A stretch of DNA of 64,000 nucleotides from the NCBI RefSeq assembly GCF_001613805.1, contig NZ_LPVY01000021.1, positions 310,001 through 374,000 of the forward strand. The letters run 5' to 3'. Each line of letters begins with the position of its first letter. Within the stretch, counting starts at the first letter, position 1. Shown piece after piece: positions 53,009-61,789 of the stretch. The notes below the pieces were generated by a model. That model searched no databases. It was not told the DNA's origin and worked only from the letters and a program-made list of their open reading frames with translations. A program made the position numbers and the translations under genes. Origin of the DNA: Thalassospira lucentensis. GTDB lineage: Bacteria > Pseudomonadota > Alphaproteobacteria > Rhodospirillales > Thalassospiraceae.

Positions 53009-53935
53009 CTATTTCAGTTCCATTCCCTCACCGCCAGAGGCGCGTGCACCTGATAACTGCATCACCCGGCGTTTATAAATATCAGCAACCCAATTGGTCG
53101 CCTGCTTGATACCTTCGGCCGCCCGCAGATCGCGATGAACAATCAGCCAGATATCGGAATCCAGCGTCTCAATCGGGCGCGAAACCCGGGCCAATGCAGG
53201 ATCGTGGTCCCCGAGGAAGCACGGCAAAATCCCCGCCCCGATCCCGGTGCGCAACGCATTTTGCAGCATCGCGGTATTGCCCGCGCGAAACAGCGGCTTG
53301 TTACCGTCAATATGGGCCAGCAACCAGCGCTGGCTTTCATAAAGGTCAAATTCCTCGGAAAAACAGATCCACGGCGCATCAGAAAACACCCGATCCGGTC
53401 CCATGCCACGCATATCATACGCCAATCTCTCGGTCGCATAGATCGCACAGGAAATCGTCCCAAGCCGCTTGGTGATAAAATCCCCGGTCAGGGGCAAACC
53501 ATGCCGGACGGCAAAATCCGCCTCGCGCTTGGTCAGCAACTGCGTATCGTCGGATTGCCGGATTTCAAGGTAAAGACCGTCGGGCTTGCTATTGATCTGG
53601 CCAGCAAGAAACAGTGCCGACCACGCACTGGCGGTCAGGCGGACCTGCCGGTCTCGAATGCCCGATATCGCGTCACCCTGCCGGTGAAAGGCAAAGGCGG
53701 CTTCTTCCATCGCCTCGGCGCGCGGGCGCAAATCGCGCCCGGCCTCTGTCATGCGCAATCCTTCGGGTAGGCGATCAAACAGCACGACACCGACAACGTC
53801 TTCAAGAGCGGATAAATGTCGCCCCAATGTCGGCTGGCTGACGCCAAGCTCCTGCGAGGCCGCCCTAAGACTGCCGGTACGCGCAAGCGCCAGAAACACG
53901 CGAATATGATCCCAATCGGGTTTTTTGGTCGTCAT
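53009..53935 (-). CDS. LysR-family transcriptional regulator
   Basis: 308 residues. The N-terminal winged helix-turn-helix (IRVFLALARTGSLRAASQELGVSQPTLGRHLSALE) is followed by a periplasmic-binding-like effector domain. The start ATG 53935 has GAGG five bases ahead; the longest frame begins at 53989. A 9-bp inverted repeat lies 37-73 nt ahead of the start and may be its own operator. The target gene is unknown; it is convergent with ccp and 151 nt downstream of the rrf2 stop. Confidence 0.88.
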   Translation of the reverse strand: MTTKKPDWDHIRVFLALARTGSLRAASQELGVSQPTLGRHLSALEDVVGVVLFDRLPEGLRMTEAGRDLRPRAEAMEEAAFAFHRQGDAISGIRDRQVRLTASAWSALFLAGQINSKPDGLYLEIRQSDDTQLLTKREADFAVRHGLPLTGDFITKRLGTISCAIYATERLAYDMRGMGPDRVFSDAPWICFSEEFDLYESQRWLLAHIDGNKPLFRAGNTAMLQNALRTGIGAGILPCFLGDHDPALARVSRPIETLDSDIWLIVHRDLRAAEGIKQATNWVADIYKRRVMQLSGARASGGEGMELK

Positions 53936-53971
53936 CGGGGCCTCGGCTGATGGTGGGGCGCGATACAGGAT

Positions 53972-54008
53972 TGAATAACGGATCATCAAACAACCCTATC
54001 GTTATTCA
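53972..54008. promoter_or_regulatory. Inverted repeat upstream of the LysR gene
   Basis: TGAATAACG (53972-53980) and CGTTATTCA (54000-54008) form a perfect 9-bp dyad with 19 nt between. The size and position (about 37-73 nt before the start) suit an autoregulatory LysR-type site, but no T-N11-A core was confirmed. Confidence 0.4.
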
Positions 54009-54086
54009 TTATTGGATCACTACCCGCACCGCAAGTCACGGTTGCACGGGTACCTCCATAAAACCGCAAGCACCTGTAAAGTATGA

Positions 54087-54581
54087 CTATTCGGAATCTT
54101 TGGACTTGGGCAGATGTTCGAAAATGCTGCCCGGTCCGGTCCATTTACCATCGGGTTCAGTCGGCCAGCGTTGATCGACATCGGAAGCAAGATCGGCCAG
54201 CGTGACCGATGCGAACCGTTCAAGCAGAAGTTGCTCGGCCGCGTCAAACGAACTGCCAAGGGCAGCATTCACCGCCTGCTCGACCAGACATTCGGGATGT
54301 TCGACCGCAACCCCCATGGCAAAGATCGACGGATTGCCAAGCGCGTTATGGATATCAAGAAACGTGATTTCCGATAGCGGGCGAATGATCACCCATCCGC
54401 CGCCATGCCCCTTTTCGGACCGCACATAACCGGCATCGCGCAGCCCTGCCATCGTTCGGCGAACCACCACCGGATTGGTGTCAAGCATCCGGGCAATCAT
54501 ATCGGATGTCATCGCGCCGCCAAACCGGTCCATGTGGATCAGGACATGCAACATGCGGGAAAGGCGGCTGTCACGGCGCAT
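54087..54581 (-). CDS. Rrf2-family transcriptional regulator
   Basis: 164 residues. The winged helix-turn-helix contains ARMLDTNPVVVRRTMAGLRDAGYVRSEKGHGGGWVI, typical of Rrf2 regulators. Only one cysteine (in HPECLVEQ) is present, so an IscR/NsrR-like iron-sulphur cluster is not supported. Rrf2 proteins without a cluster often sense redox or small molecules and repress a neighbouring gene. It is divergent from the flavoprotein gene at 54738, its probable target. ATG 54581 follows AAGGA eight bases ahead; the frame opens at 54605. Confidence 0.85.
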   Translation of the reverse strand: MRRDSRLSRMLHVLIHMDRFGGAMTSDMIARMLDTNPVVVRRTMAGLRDAGYVRSEKGHGGGWVIIRPLSEITFLDIHNALGNPSIFAMGVAVEHPECLVEQAVNAALGSSFDAAEQLLLERFASVTLADLASDVDQRWPTEPDGKWTGPGSIFEHLPKSKDSE

Positions 54582-54688
54582 CAACGGTTTCCTTGGGGCT
54601 GGCATTCATCATATCCCAGACTATCGGGCTTTGGCGCATATTCGCAACACCAAAAGTTTCAAGATGCTTGACTCCAGAAAGTTACGAT

Positions 54689-54699
54689 ACTTATAAAGT
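54689..54699. promoter_or_regulatory. Candidate Rrf2 operator (palindrome ACTTATAAAGT), site 1
   Basis: An 11-bp palindrome ACTTATAAAGT, about 39 nt before the flavoprotein start and within direct repeats AAAGTTAC at 54678-54685 and 54695-54702. The same motif with one changed base (ACTTTTAAAGT) lies at 55881-55891 just before the DMT transporter gene. Regulation by the adjacent Rrf2 protein is inferred. Confidence 0.45.
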
Positions 54700-54737
54700 T
54701 ACATGATTGATTTTGAGATATCACAGGAGTTCCGATC

Positions 54738-55727
54738 ATGTCTGACGCCATCCCCACCCCGTCCGCAACCCAACCGGTTTCGATGCCTGATTCCGAAAAA
54801 CTTTATGACGTGATCATCATTGGTGCCGGTTTTTCTGGCCTGTCCGCCGCGATGCAACTGGCGCGCGCCCGAAAGCAGATATGCATCATTGATGCAGGAC
54901 TACCGCGCAACCGGTTTGCCGCGGCCTCACACGGATTTTTCGGTCTTGATGGCAAAAGCCCGGATGAAATTTCGCGACTTGCGATTGGCCAGATCAGGGC
55001 CTACCCCACCGTCAGCATTGTGCACGGTATGGCAAAAGCGGCGAACCGACTGGAACCGGATGCCGCCGGAACCGGGAACGAAGACAACAACCGTTTCAAA
55101 GTGTCGCTTGATGACGGCCGCCGCTTTCAGGCGCGTCGCCTGATCCTTGCCACCGGGGTCGTCGATACCCTGCCCGATATCCCCGGCCTGATGCCGCGCT
55201 GGGGCAAAACGGTGCTGCATTGTCCCTATTGCCATGGCTATGAAGTGCGCGACCGCGCTCTGGGCGTGCTGGCAACCGGGCCGATGTCCAACCATCAGGC
55301 CATGATGATCCCCGACTGGGGTCCCACGACCTTTTTCACGCAGGGGAAATACGAACCGGAACCCGAAATCCGTGCCCAGATGGATGCGCGCGGGATCACG
55401 ATTGAACAAAGCCCGATTGTCGAACTGATCGGCGCAGCCCCCGACCTTGAGGCCGTTAAACTGGCTGACGGGCGCAGCATGCCCATTCAGGCCCTGTTTG
55501 CCGGACCCACCGTTTCCATGACCAACCCACTTGCCGAAATGCTCGGCTGCGCGTTCGAAGAAGGCTTTGCCGGACCGTTTATCAAAGTCGATGCATCACA
55601 GGAAACCAGTATCCCTGGCGTCTTTGCCGCAGGGGATGCCGCCACCGCACGGCATAATGCGACGCTGGCATCCGCAGCCGGTGTTCTGGCCGGGGTGGGT
55701 GCGCATCAGTCGCTGATTTTTAGCTGA
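54738..55727 (+). CDS. Thioredoxin-reductase-like NAD(P)/FAD-dependent oxidoreductase
   Basis: 329 residues. FAD-binding VIIIGAGFSGLSAAMQLARA lies near residue 24. HCPYCHGYE (about residue 160) has the CxxC redox pair of thioredoxin reductases. The C-terminal FAD motif SIPGVFAAGDAATA (about 295) closes it. It may reduce a small thiol, nitroso or peroxide substrate; the natural partner is unknown. AGGAG eight bases before ATG 54738. Divergent from the rrf2 gene, which probably controls it. Confidence 0.87.
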   Translation: MSDAIPTPSATQPVSMPDSEKLYDVIIIGAGFSGLSAAMQLARARKQICIIDAGLPRNRFAAASHGFFGLDGKSPDEISRLAIGQIRAYPTVSIVHGMAKAANRLEPDAAGTGNEDNNRFKVSLDDGRRFQARRLILATGVVDTLPDIPGLMPRWGKTVLHCPYCHGYEVRDRALGVLATGPMSNHQAMMIPDWGPTTFFTQGKYEPEPEIRAQMDARGITIEQSPIVELIGAAPDLEAVKLADGRSMPIQALFAGPTVSMTNPLAEMLGCAFEEGFAGPFIKVDASQETSIPGVFAAGDAATARHNATLASAAGVLAGVGAHQSLIFS

Positions 55728-55810
55728 TCATACGGCCTGGTGTCACGGGTTAACAGCCGCCGCCTGTGGAAGTCCGCATGGCTGGCGGCAGCCTGCCCCG
55801 CGATACAAAT

Positions 55811-55849
55811 ATGAATAGCACCCCTTAAATATCGGGCATGGCTATTCAT
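55811..55849. repeat. Inverted repeat between oxidoreductase and DMT transporter
   Basis: ATGAATAGC (55811-55819) and GCTATTCAT (55841-55849) form a perfect 9-bp dyad with 21 nt between. It may end the oxidoreductase transcript or bind a protein upstream of the transporter. No T run follows. Confidence 0.35.
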
Positions 55850-55880
55850 TCCTGAATCCAAGAGACTGTCATTGTTCATA

Positions 55881-55891
55881 ACTTTTAAAGT
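55881..55891. promoter_or_regulatory. Candidate Rrf2 operator, site 2
   Basis: ACTTTTAAAGT lies nine bases before the transporter ATG at 55900 and differs from the site at 54689-54699 in one central base. It occupies the position where a ribosome-binding site would be expected, and none is seen, so repression by a bound protein or leaderless translation is possible. Confidence 0.4.
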
Positions 55892-55899
55892 TTTTTCAT

Positions 55900-56862
55900 A
55901 TGCCGGTTCTGATCCTGCTTGTCAGCACGACTTTCGTCTGGGCGATGCTTCTGGTGTGCAACCGGATCGCATTGACGGCGTTTGATGTCGATGTCTATGC
56001 CATGACGTGCTGGCAACTCGTCTTTGGCGGGCTGGCGCTGGTGTTGCTTGCCCCCGGTCGGACCATTCCGTGGCGACAATTCACGTTGCGGATCAACTGG
56101 GCCTATGGAATTTTGCGTGTCCTGACCGGGGTCAGCTGGACCGCGGCACTGGTTTATATCAGCGCGCCTGAAAGCGGAATCTTATCGCAAACCGGCATGC
56201 CGATGGCAGCCCTTGCCGCAGCCTTCATCCTTGGCCGCGCACCGGGCAAATCGGAATGGTTCGGCCATGCAATCCTGCTTACCGGGGCTGGCTTCCTTGC
56301 CTGGCATCTGCCCGACGGCTTTGCCAATCCGGCGGTGTGGCTGATGCTGGCATCCGAGGTTACGGCGATTTCATCATCGGTTCTGGCGGAAAAACACCCC
56401 GATAACCAGATCAGGGATGCATGGTCGCATTTGCGCTTTACCGGGGTTTTGCTGCTGATTACCGCCTCGGTGTTTCTGATCTTCCCACCGCTGATCGGCG
56501 CCATCAGCCCGGTTCCGATCCCCTACACCTCGCTTGACGGGTTCTTCGGGATCGAGACCATATTGGCCGGTCTGATCCTTGGAACGCTGTTGCGCGGCCC
56601 TGCCATGGTCCTGACATTGCGGTCGATCAAGACAGCCGGGATGGAGAAATACATCCTGGCGACAAGTATCCTGCCCTTTATCCTGTTGGGGCTCGAAATG
56701 CTTGCCGCACGGTTTGACCTGACACCGGCGCCGACACATGACAGTGTTTTCTGGATTTCGGCCCTTCTGGTGATGCTGGGTATCATGCAGATCACCTATT
56801 CGAAACGCCGCCATGCCAAGCGGCTCAAGACATCTGGCACAACCGATCCGGCCCCGGCCTGA
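55900..56862 (+). CDS. DMT-family (EamA) transporter
   Basis: 320 residues with about ten membrane helices, in the usual two-by-five EamA repeat. The protein begins directly with a hydrophobic helix (VLILLVSTTFVWAMLLVCNRIAL). DMT transporters export amino acids, metabolites or drugs; the substrate is not predictable. The ribosome-binding site before ATG 55900 is weak. The gene follows the Rrf2-linked flavoprotein by 173 nt and shares a candidate operator with it. Several hairpins, the last a terminator, follow. Confidence 0.85.
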   Translation: MPVLILLVSTTFVWAMLLVCNRIALTAFDVDVYAMTCWQLVFGGLALVLLAPGRTIPWRQFTLRINWAYGILRVLTGVSWTAALVYISAPESGILSQTGMPMAALAAAFILGRAPGKSEWFGHAILLTGAGFLAWHLPDGFANPAVWLMLASEVTAISSSVLAEKHPDNQIRDAWSHLRFTGVLLLITASVFLIFPPLIGAISPVPIPYTSLDGFFGIETILAGLILGTLLRGPAMVLTLRSIKTAGMEKYILATSILPFILLGLEMLAARFDLTPAPTHDSVFWISALLVMLGIMQITYSKRRHAKRLKTSGTTDPAPA

Positions 56863-57226
56863 GACAGATAGATGACCGAACAAGACGCGTCCCCTCGCGC
56901 CACCAATGCAGGGTCGCCCACGCCCCCAACGAGCCCCCTCTCGTAAGGGCATATCCCAAACGGCCAGCCTCCCAAAAAATTGGCCGTTCGACCCTGTTTC
57001 CATCCGGTTAGTCTCCCTTCCGGATGGACCGAAACGCCCGGTTTCCCCGACCGGGCGTTTTCTGTTTCAGGATGCGGCGTTATTCCCGATAAAATTGCCA
57101 AACCATCGCATCTGAAACTTGAAATTGATACGTGCACAAATTCGCCTAAACTGCCTGCACCCCGAAAAGGGGCAAGAGGGACAACAAGCGCCTGAAAACG
57201 GGCCGCAAAACGCGCGGGGATTATCC
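56863..57226. other. Intergenic region with hairpins before the PhoD-like gene
   Basis: 364 nt. Three successive hairpins occur: AACGGCCA (56959-56966) with TGGCCGTT (56981-56988), CATCCGG (57001-57007) with CCGGATG (57020-57026), and the terminator at 57032-57063. The rest is the leader of the 57227 gene, with GGGGA six bases before its ATG. No coding sequence is supported. Confidence 0.55.
57032..57063 (+). terminator. Rho-independent terminator after the DMT transporter
   Basis: AAACGCCCGGT (57032-57042) and ACCGGGCGTTT (57050-57060) form an 11-bp stem with a 7-nt loop, followed by TCTGTTT. It should end the 55900-56862 transcript. Confidence 0.82.
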
Positions 57227-58876
57227 ATGACAAGCCTGCAACAGCCAGACAATTACGAAACACTCAAAGCCAAGATCAGTACGGCTGCCATTGTCGGTCA
57301 CACCACCGACAGCACCGCGAAAATCTGGGTTCGGGCATACAGGGACGGCCTATGGACACTGATCGTAAGTGCCCAGAAGCTGCCCGAGGATGCCTATGAC
57401 CTGTCGGGCAAAAGCCTTGCTGCAATGAAGGATGAAAACACTGATATCGTCTTCATGACCGAACGCAATTTCACCCATCAGACCGACCTGACCATGACAT
57501 TCGAGGTCAGCGGCCTTAAACCCGATACGCGCTATTACTATTATCTGGCGTCTGACAAGCTTGGTCTTGATCGCTGCATCGAGATGGGTGGCGATCACGC
57601 ATACTGGTTCAGGACCCTTGCCAAAAACCCGCAATCCCTGCAATTCGGGTTTTATTCCTGCCACGACCCGTTCAGCGTCAAACCCAACAGCGAAGGCGCA
57701 TGGGATAAGTTTTATGACGTGCTGAACGAACGAAGGGCCGATTTCGTGATTGGCGGCGGCGATCAGGTTTATTGCGACACCAACCATAAATCGCAAATCC
57801 AGGATGTCTGGGTGTGGCTTAAGAATAACAAAAACGCGTTGCTCGCGACCTATCGCAAGCCTGACGGAAGCCTCAAGGAACCCGCCATCATCGACTATTT
57901 CACCAAACTTTACCGCACCTATTACCGGATTTACTGGCAGTTCGAACATCTGCGATATGTCTATCGCCGGTTCCCGCAATACATGATCTGGGACGATCAC
58001 GAGATCATGGATGGCTGGGGGTCGTTAACTGCCAAGGAACGCAAGGCCAAGATTTGCAATTTCTTTCAGGATGACGACGAAGACGCCAATTACGAACTTG
58101 TGATGCTGATGTTCAAGGCCGCAGCACAGGCTTATCTGGAATATCAGCACGCCCACAATCCTGACAGCAAGATCATCAATGGCGATCCCGATGCCAGTGA
58201 ATGGGATTATCATTTCGATCAGGGAGCCTATGGCTTTTACATGCTTGATGTGCGCGGCCATCATGATTGTGAATTGCCTGACGGGCAGCGATTGCTTGGC
58301 GCGGAACAGTTCAGGCGTTTCAAAAAGTGGATCAATTCAGCCTCAATCAAAAAGAAAAAGGCGATCTTTATCTGTTCACCTGTTCCTGTCGTTCATTGGA
58401 CGGAAAGTGCGGTCAACACCCTCGACTTTGGTGGCCAGAAGGATGATTTCATGGATGAATGGGGCCATGAAACCAACCATAAGGAACGCAATGCGATGCT
58501 TGAATTGCTTCTGGCCCGATCGGCTGAAAGCAACATCCCGATCGTGATCCTGAGCGGCGACGTCCACTGCGCCAGCGCGTTTCAGATCACCCATTGCACC
58601 ACCTATCCCAAGGCGCGGTTGTTCAATGTGACCTCAAGTGCGATTTCGCGCAAACCGGCACCGGGCATTGCCACGGCTGCCATGCAGAAATCAGCCGCGA
58701 TTGACGGGTTTGACGGTGGGCGATTTGAACAGATGTTCCGCTTTGCCGGTGACAACAATTTCGCCATCATCAATGCCGACTGTCGCGACAACGATTTCAA
58801 ACTGAGCGCGACCCTTTACTGGGCCGAACCCGGATCGGAAAGTGTCACGCAACAAGTGATCAAGCTGGTCAGTTAA
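57227..58876 (+). CDS. PhoD-like alkaline phosphatase/phosphodiesterase
   Basis: 549 residues. An N-terminal fibronectin-like part (about 15-130) precedes the PhoD metallophosphatase core: GGGDQVYCD (176-184), WDDHEIMDGWG (255-265), and LSGDVHCASAF near residue 440. These acidic residues and histidines bind the metal ions. It hydrolyses phosphate mono- or diesters. The first residues lack a clear twin-arginine or Sec signal, unlike most PhoD enzymes, so a cytoplasmic location is possible. ATG 57227 has GGGGA ahead; the frame opens at 57119. Hairpins follow the stop. Confidence 0.85.
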   Translation: MTSLQQPDNYETLKAKISTAAIVGHTTDSTAKIWVRAYRDGLWTLIVSAQKLPEDAYDLSGKSLAAMKDENTDIVFMTERNFTHQTDLTMTFEVSGLKPDTRYYYYLASDKLGLDRCIEMGGDHAYWFRTLAKNPQSLQFGFYSCHDPFSVKPNSEGAWDKFYDVLNERRADFVIGGGDQVYCDTNHKSQIQDVWVWLKNNKNALLATYRKPDGSLKEPAIIDYFTKLYRTYYRIYWQFEHLRYVYRRFPQYMIWDDHEIMDGWGSLTAKERKAKICNFFQDDDEDANYELVMLMFKAAAQAYLEYQHAHNPDSKIINGDPDASEWDYHFDQGAYGFYMLDVRGHHDCELPDGQRLLGAEQFRRFKKWINSASIKKKKAIFICSPVPVVHWTESAVNTLDFGGQKDDFMDEWGHETNHKERNAMLELLLARSAESNIPIVILSGDVHCASAFQITHCTTYPKARLFNVTSSAISRKPAPGIATAAMQKSAAIDGFDGGRFEQMFRFAGDNNFAIINADCRDNDFKLSATLYWAEPGSESVTQQVIKLVS

Positions 58877-58880
58877 AGAA

Positions 58881-58963
58881 GCCGGTCCCCGTTGGAACGG
58901 GGACCGGCCAGGCCGCACTCAAGCTTTCGCTTGCGGGGTCGGGGGAACATGTGCGGCCTTTTC
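58881..58963 (+). terminator. Double hairpin after the PhoD-like gene
   Basis: The first hairpin is GCCGGTCCCCGTT (58881-58893) with AACGGGGACCGGC (58896-58908), a 13-bp stem without a T run. The second pairs AGGCCGCAC (58910-58918) with GTGCGGCCT (58951-58959), a 32-nt loop, followed by TTTCT. Together they likely end the plus-strand transcript; the second may also serve the convergent efflux operon. Confidence 0.6.
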
Positions 58964-58988
58964 TGTCTGATCGCGCTGTATCCTGTTT

Positions 58989-60581
58989 TTAGTGTGCGTC
59001 GGCGGATGGTTTGCCCGATCTTGCCGGGCGCGCCAGTGGCAAAAGCAGCAAAGCCAGAATGAAGATGCCCGCCATGGCAAGCTGCACATCATTAAATGAA
59101 ATCATGCTGGCCTCGCGGGTAACGATATTGACGATGGATTTCATGGCACTTGCCTGCGGATCGGGCAGCCCCATGGCGCTGTATCGTGCTGTCATCGTCG
59201 CCAGATAATTCTGGAAACCGGTGCTGGCCGTGTTGATATGCTCGGCCAGATGCGCGAAATGCAGGTCAGTCCGTTTATCGAGCATCGTGTTGATCGCAGC
59301 CAAACCAATCGCCCCGCCAAGGTTACGCATCAGGTTATAAAGGCCGCTGGCGTTTTTGATCTTTTCCGGTGGCAAGGTGCCTAGTGCCAGATTGGTGATC
59401 GGCAGCATGCAGAACATCAGGGCAAAGCCACGCACAGCCTGCGGCAGGATCAGTTCGTGAAACGATACCTGACTGTTCTGAAAACCGTTCAGGGCAACCC
59501 CCACCGCAAACAGCGCCAGGCCAAAGCCAAGAACGACGCGTGCGGGCAGTTTCGCCGTCAGTTTCCCGGCAATCGGGGCCGATATGAACTGGCAAATGCC
59601 GGTTACCGCCATGATGGTGCCGATTTCCAGACTGTCATAGCCGCGCACACGGCTTAGCAGCAGTGGCAGGATATAGACGCTGCCATAAAGCCCGATGCCC
59701 AGTGTGAAGCTGAAGATGCAGCCCATGGCAAAGTTGCGATCCCTGAACGAACGCAGATCGACAATCGGATGATCATAGGTAAACATGCGCCGGAAGAAAT
59801 AGAGCCCCGAAATCATGCAGATAATAGCGCCATAAACAATGGCGCGTTCATCAAACCAGTCATCTTTCGGCCCTTCGTCCAGAACATATTCCAGACTGCC
59901 GAGGAATGCCGCCATCGCAAGCAATCCGCGCAGATCAAAGCCCCTTAGCAGCGAACGGTCGCCACGATCCACGTCCAGCATGACGGCCACGACAAGCGCA
60001 ATCAGCATCCCCGGCAAAACGTTGATCAGAAACAGCCAATGCCACGAAAACGACTGCGTCAGATACCCGCCAAGCGTCGGCCCAACGGTCGGCGCCATGG
60101 TGGCAATCAGACCAATCATGACCGAGGCGGTATTACGTTTATCCGCCGGGAAAATGATATAGGTCGTGGCAAAGACGGTCGGGATCATCGCCCCGCCAAG
60201 GAACCCCTGCGCGGCACGAAACCAAATCATGCTTTCGATCGACCAGGCAAAGGCAGAGGCGATGCTGAAAATCGTAAAGCCGATGGCGGATGCGACAAAT
60301 AGCCAGCGTGTCGAGATCAGGCGTGACAGGAAACCCGAAAGCGGGATCATTACGACTTCGGCAATCAGATAACTGGTCTGAACCCAGCCGATTTCATCCG
60401 GACTTGCCGAAAGACCGGCCTGAATATTTTCTAGCGAGCTTGCGACGATCTGGATATCAAGAATCGCCAGAAACATGCCGACCACCATCGCGACCCAACC
60501 GATAAACTTGGTGGTATCGACATGCTGCACCGGATCATCGGGCCCGGCTATGGAACCGGGGCTGGTGGCGGCACTGCTCAT
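58989..60581 (-). CDS. EmrB-type MFS drug exporter (DHA2, 14 TM)
   Basis: 530 residues with fourteen predicted membrane helices of the DHA2 major facilitator group. Motif-A-like FLSRLISTRWLF follows the second helix, and the DIQIVASSLENIQAGLS stretch marks the first. It pumps hydrophobic drugs or dyes outward with proton antiport, joined to the membrane-fusion protein encoded just upstream. The HlyD stop lies one base before its ATG, so the two are coupled. Confidence 0.9.
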   Translation of the reverse strand: MSSAATSPGSIAGPDDPVQHVDTTKFIGWVAMVVGMFLAILDIQIVASSLENIQAGLSASPDEIGWVQTSYLIAEVVMIPLSGFLSRLISTRWLFVASAIGFTIFSIASAFAWSIESMIWFRAAQGFLGGAMIPTVFATTYIIFPADKRNTASVMIGLIATMAPTVGPTLGGYLTQSFSWHWLFLINVLPGMLIALVVAVMLDVDRGDRSLLRGFDLRGLLAMAAFLGSLEYVLDEGPKDDWFDERAIVYGAIICMISGLYFFRRMFTYDHPIVDLRSFRDRNFAMGCIFSFTLGIGLYGSVYILPLLLSRVRGYDSLEIGTIMAVTGICQFISAPIAGKLTAKLPARVVLGFGLALFAVGVALNGFQNSQVSFHELILPQAVRGFALMFCMLPITNLALGTLPPEKIKNASGLYNLMRNLGGAIGLAAINTMLDKRTDLHFAHLAEHINTASTGFQNYLATMTARYSAMGLPDPQASAMKSIVNIVTREASMISFNDVQLAMAGIFILALLLLPLARPARSGKPSADAH

Positions 60582-60582
60582 T

Positions 60583-61686
60583 TCAGTTACGCTCCGACAG
60601 TTCCGGTGCCGGTGTTACGACACTCGCAAGGCCGGTACCCGAGGCATGTTCTGCCCCATCGTCATCGCGGACATCGACATTGACAACAACCGACAGACCG
60701 GGACGCAGGGCCTTGGCAAGGTCGCTGTTATCAAGGGCGATACGCACCGGGACGCGCTGGGTGATTTTGGTGAAGTTGCCGGTGGCATTTTCAGGCGGCA
60801 GCAAACTGAACTGCGCGCCGGTGGCCGGGGCAAAGCTTTCAACCCGGCCGGTGATATCGGCATCAGGAAAGGCATCAACTTCAACATTGACCTTCTGGCC
60901 CGGTGCCATATGGCCGATCTGGGTTTCCTTGAAGTTTGCCACAACATAAACGCCGGGCAACGGTACAAGCACCAGCAACTGTTCACCCGGCTGGACCAGT
61001 GCGCCGGTCTGAACCGACCGGTTGCCGATCACGCCATCAAAGGGGGCATAGATACGGGTATCATCAAGAGCCTGCTGGGCGATATCGCGCGATGCTTCGG
61101 CCTGCGACACAGCACGTTCGGCTTCGACCTTCTGGGCACGCAGAACACCGATCCTGCCCTGCTCGACTGCAAGGGTCGCATTGGCGGCGGCAACCTGTGC
61201 CTGTGCAGTCTGACGGTCGGCCTTGGCGTAATCGAATTTCTGGCGGCTGGCCGCACCCTTTTTCACCAGATCCTCGTAACGCGCGTAATCCTCGGAGGTG
61301 CGATCAAGTTCGACTTTGGCGATGCGCAGGTTGGCTTTAGCCTGATCGATGGCCGCCATCTGCAGGGTGATCTGTTCGTCCATGGTCTGAACCGCGGCAC
61401 GGCGCGCCTCAAGTGCTGCCTCTGCCTGTTTCAGTTCGGCACGATAATCTTCGTCCTTGATGGACAACATCAGTTCGCCCTTGCGGACGGGCTGGTTTTC
61501 CGCAACCCGAAGATCGCCGACATAGCCCGAAACCTTGGGCGAAATCGCGACTTCATCGGCCTGCAGATAGGCATTGTCGGTGGATTCGTGGAACTGACCT
61601 TCGGTCACCCAATAGAACCCGTAATAACCGCCGCCACCGATAATCGCCGCAGCGATCAGGGGCAGTATGACTTTTTTCACACTCAT
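60583..61686 (-). CDS. EmrA-type membrane-fusion protein (HlyD family)
   Basis: 367 residues from ATG 61686. An N-terminal membrane helix (about 5-24, VILPLIAAAIIGGGGYYGFYW) precedes the lipoyl half YLQADEVAISPKVSGYVGDLRV, a long coiled-coil hairpin (about 90-185) and IYAPFDGVIGNRSVQTGALVQPG, then the beta-barrel. It links the MFS pump to an outer-membrane channel not encoded here. The frame is open to 61752 through the operator region. It is divergent from the TetR gene, with two operators between. Confidence 0.9.
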   Translation of the reverse strand: MSVKKVILPLIAAAIIGGGGYYGFYWVTEGQFHESTDNAYLQADEVAISPKVSGYVGDLRVAENQPVRKGELMLSIKDEDYRAELKQAEAALEARRAAVQTMDEQITLQMAAIDQAKANLRIAKVELDRTSEDYARYEDLVKKGAASRQKFDYAKADRQTAQAQVAAANATLAVEQGRIGVLRAQKVEAERAVSQAEASRDIAQQALDDTRIYAPFDGVIGNRSVQTGALVQPGEQLLVLVPLPGVYVVANFKETQIGHMAPGQKVNVEVDAFPDADITGRVESFAPATGAQFSLLPPENATGNFTKITQRVPVRIALDNSDLAKALRPGLSVVVNVDVRDDDGAEHASGTGLASVVTPAPELSERN

Positions 61687-61703
61687 CGTCCGTTTGATCC
61701 TTT

Positions 61704-61721
61704 TGGTATTGATCAGTACCA
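61704..61721. promoter_or_regulatory. TetR operator 1
   Basis: TGGTA-N8-TACCA at 61704-61721, overlapping the leader of the efflux operon. The same dyad recurs 30 bp away, three helical turns, in the divergent promoter region. Confidence 0.65.
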
Positions 61722-61733
61722 TTTGATCCCTTA

Positions 61734-61751
61734 TGGTACCAATCAGTACCA
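61734..61751. promoter_or_regulatory. TetR operator 2
   Basis: TGGTA-N8-TACCA at 61734-61751, sharing the ATCAGTACCA right half with operator 1. It lies about 40 nt before the TetR start. Two face-matched dyads suggest cooperative binding and autoregulation. Confidence 0.65.
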
Positions 61752-61789
61752 AACGTCAAGTGCAGAATTGGAACAGTTGCTTGTCCGAG

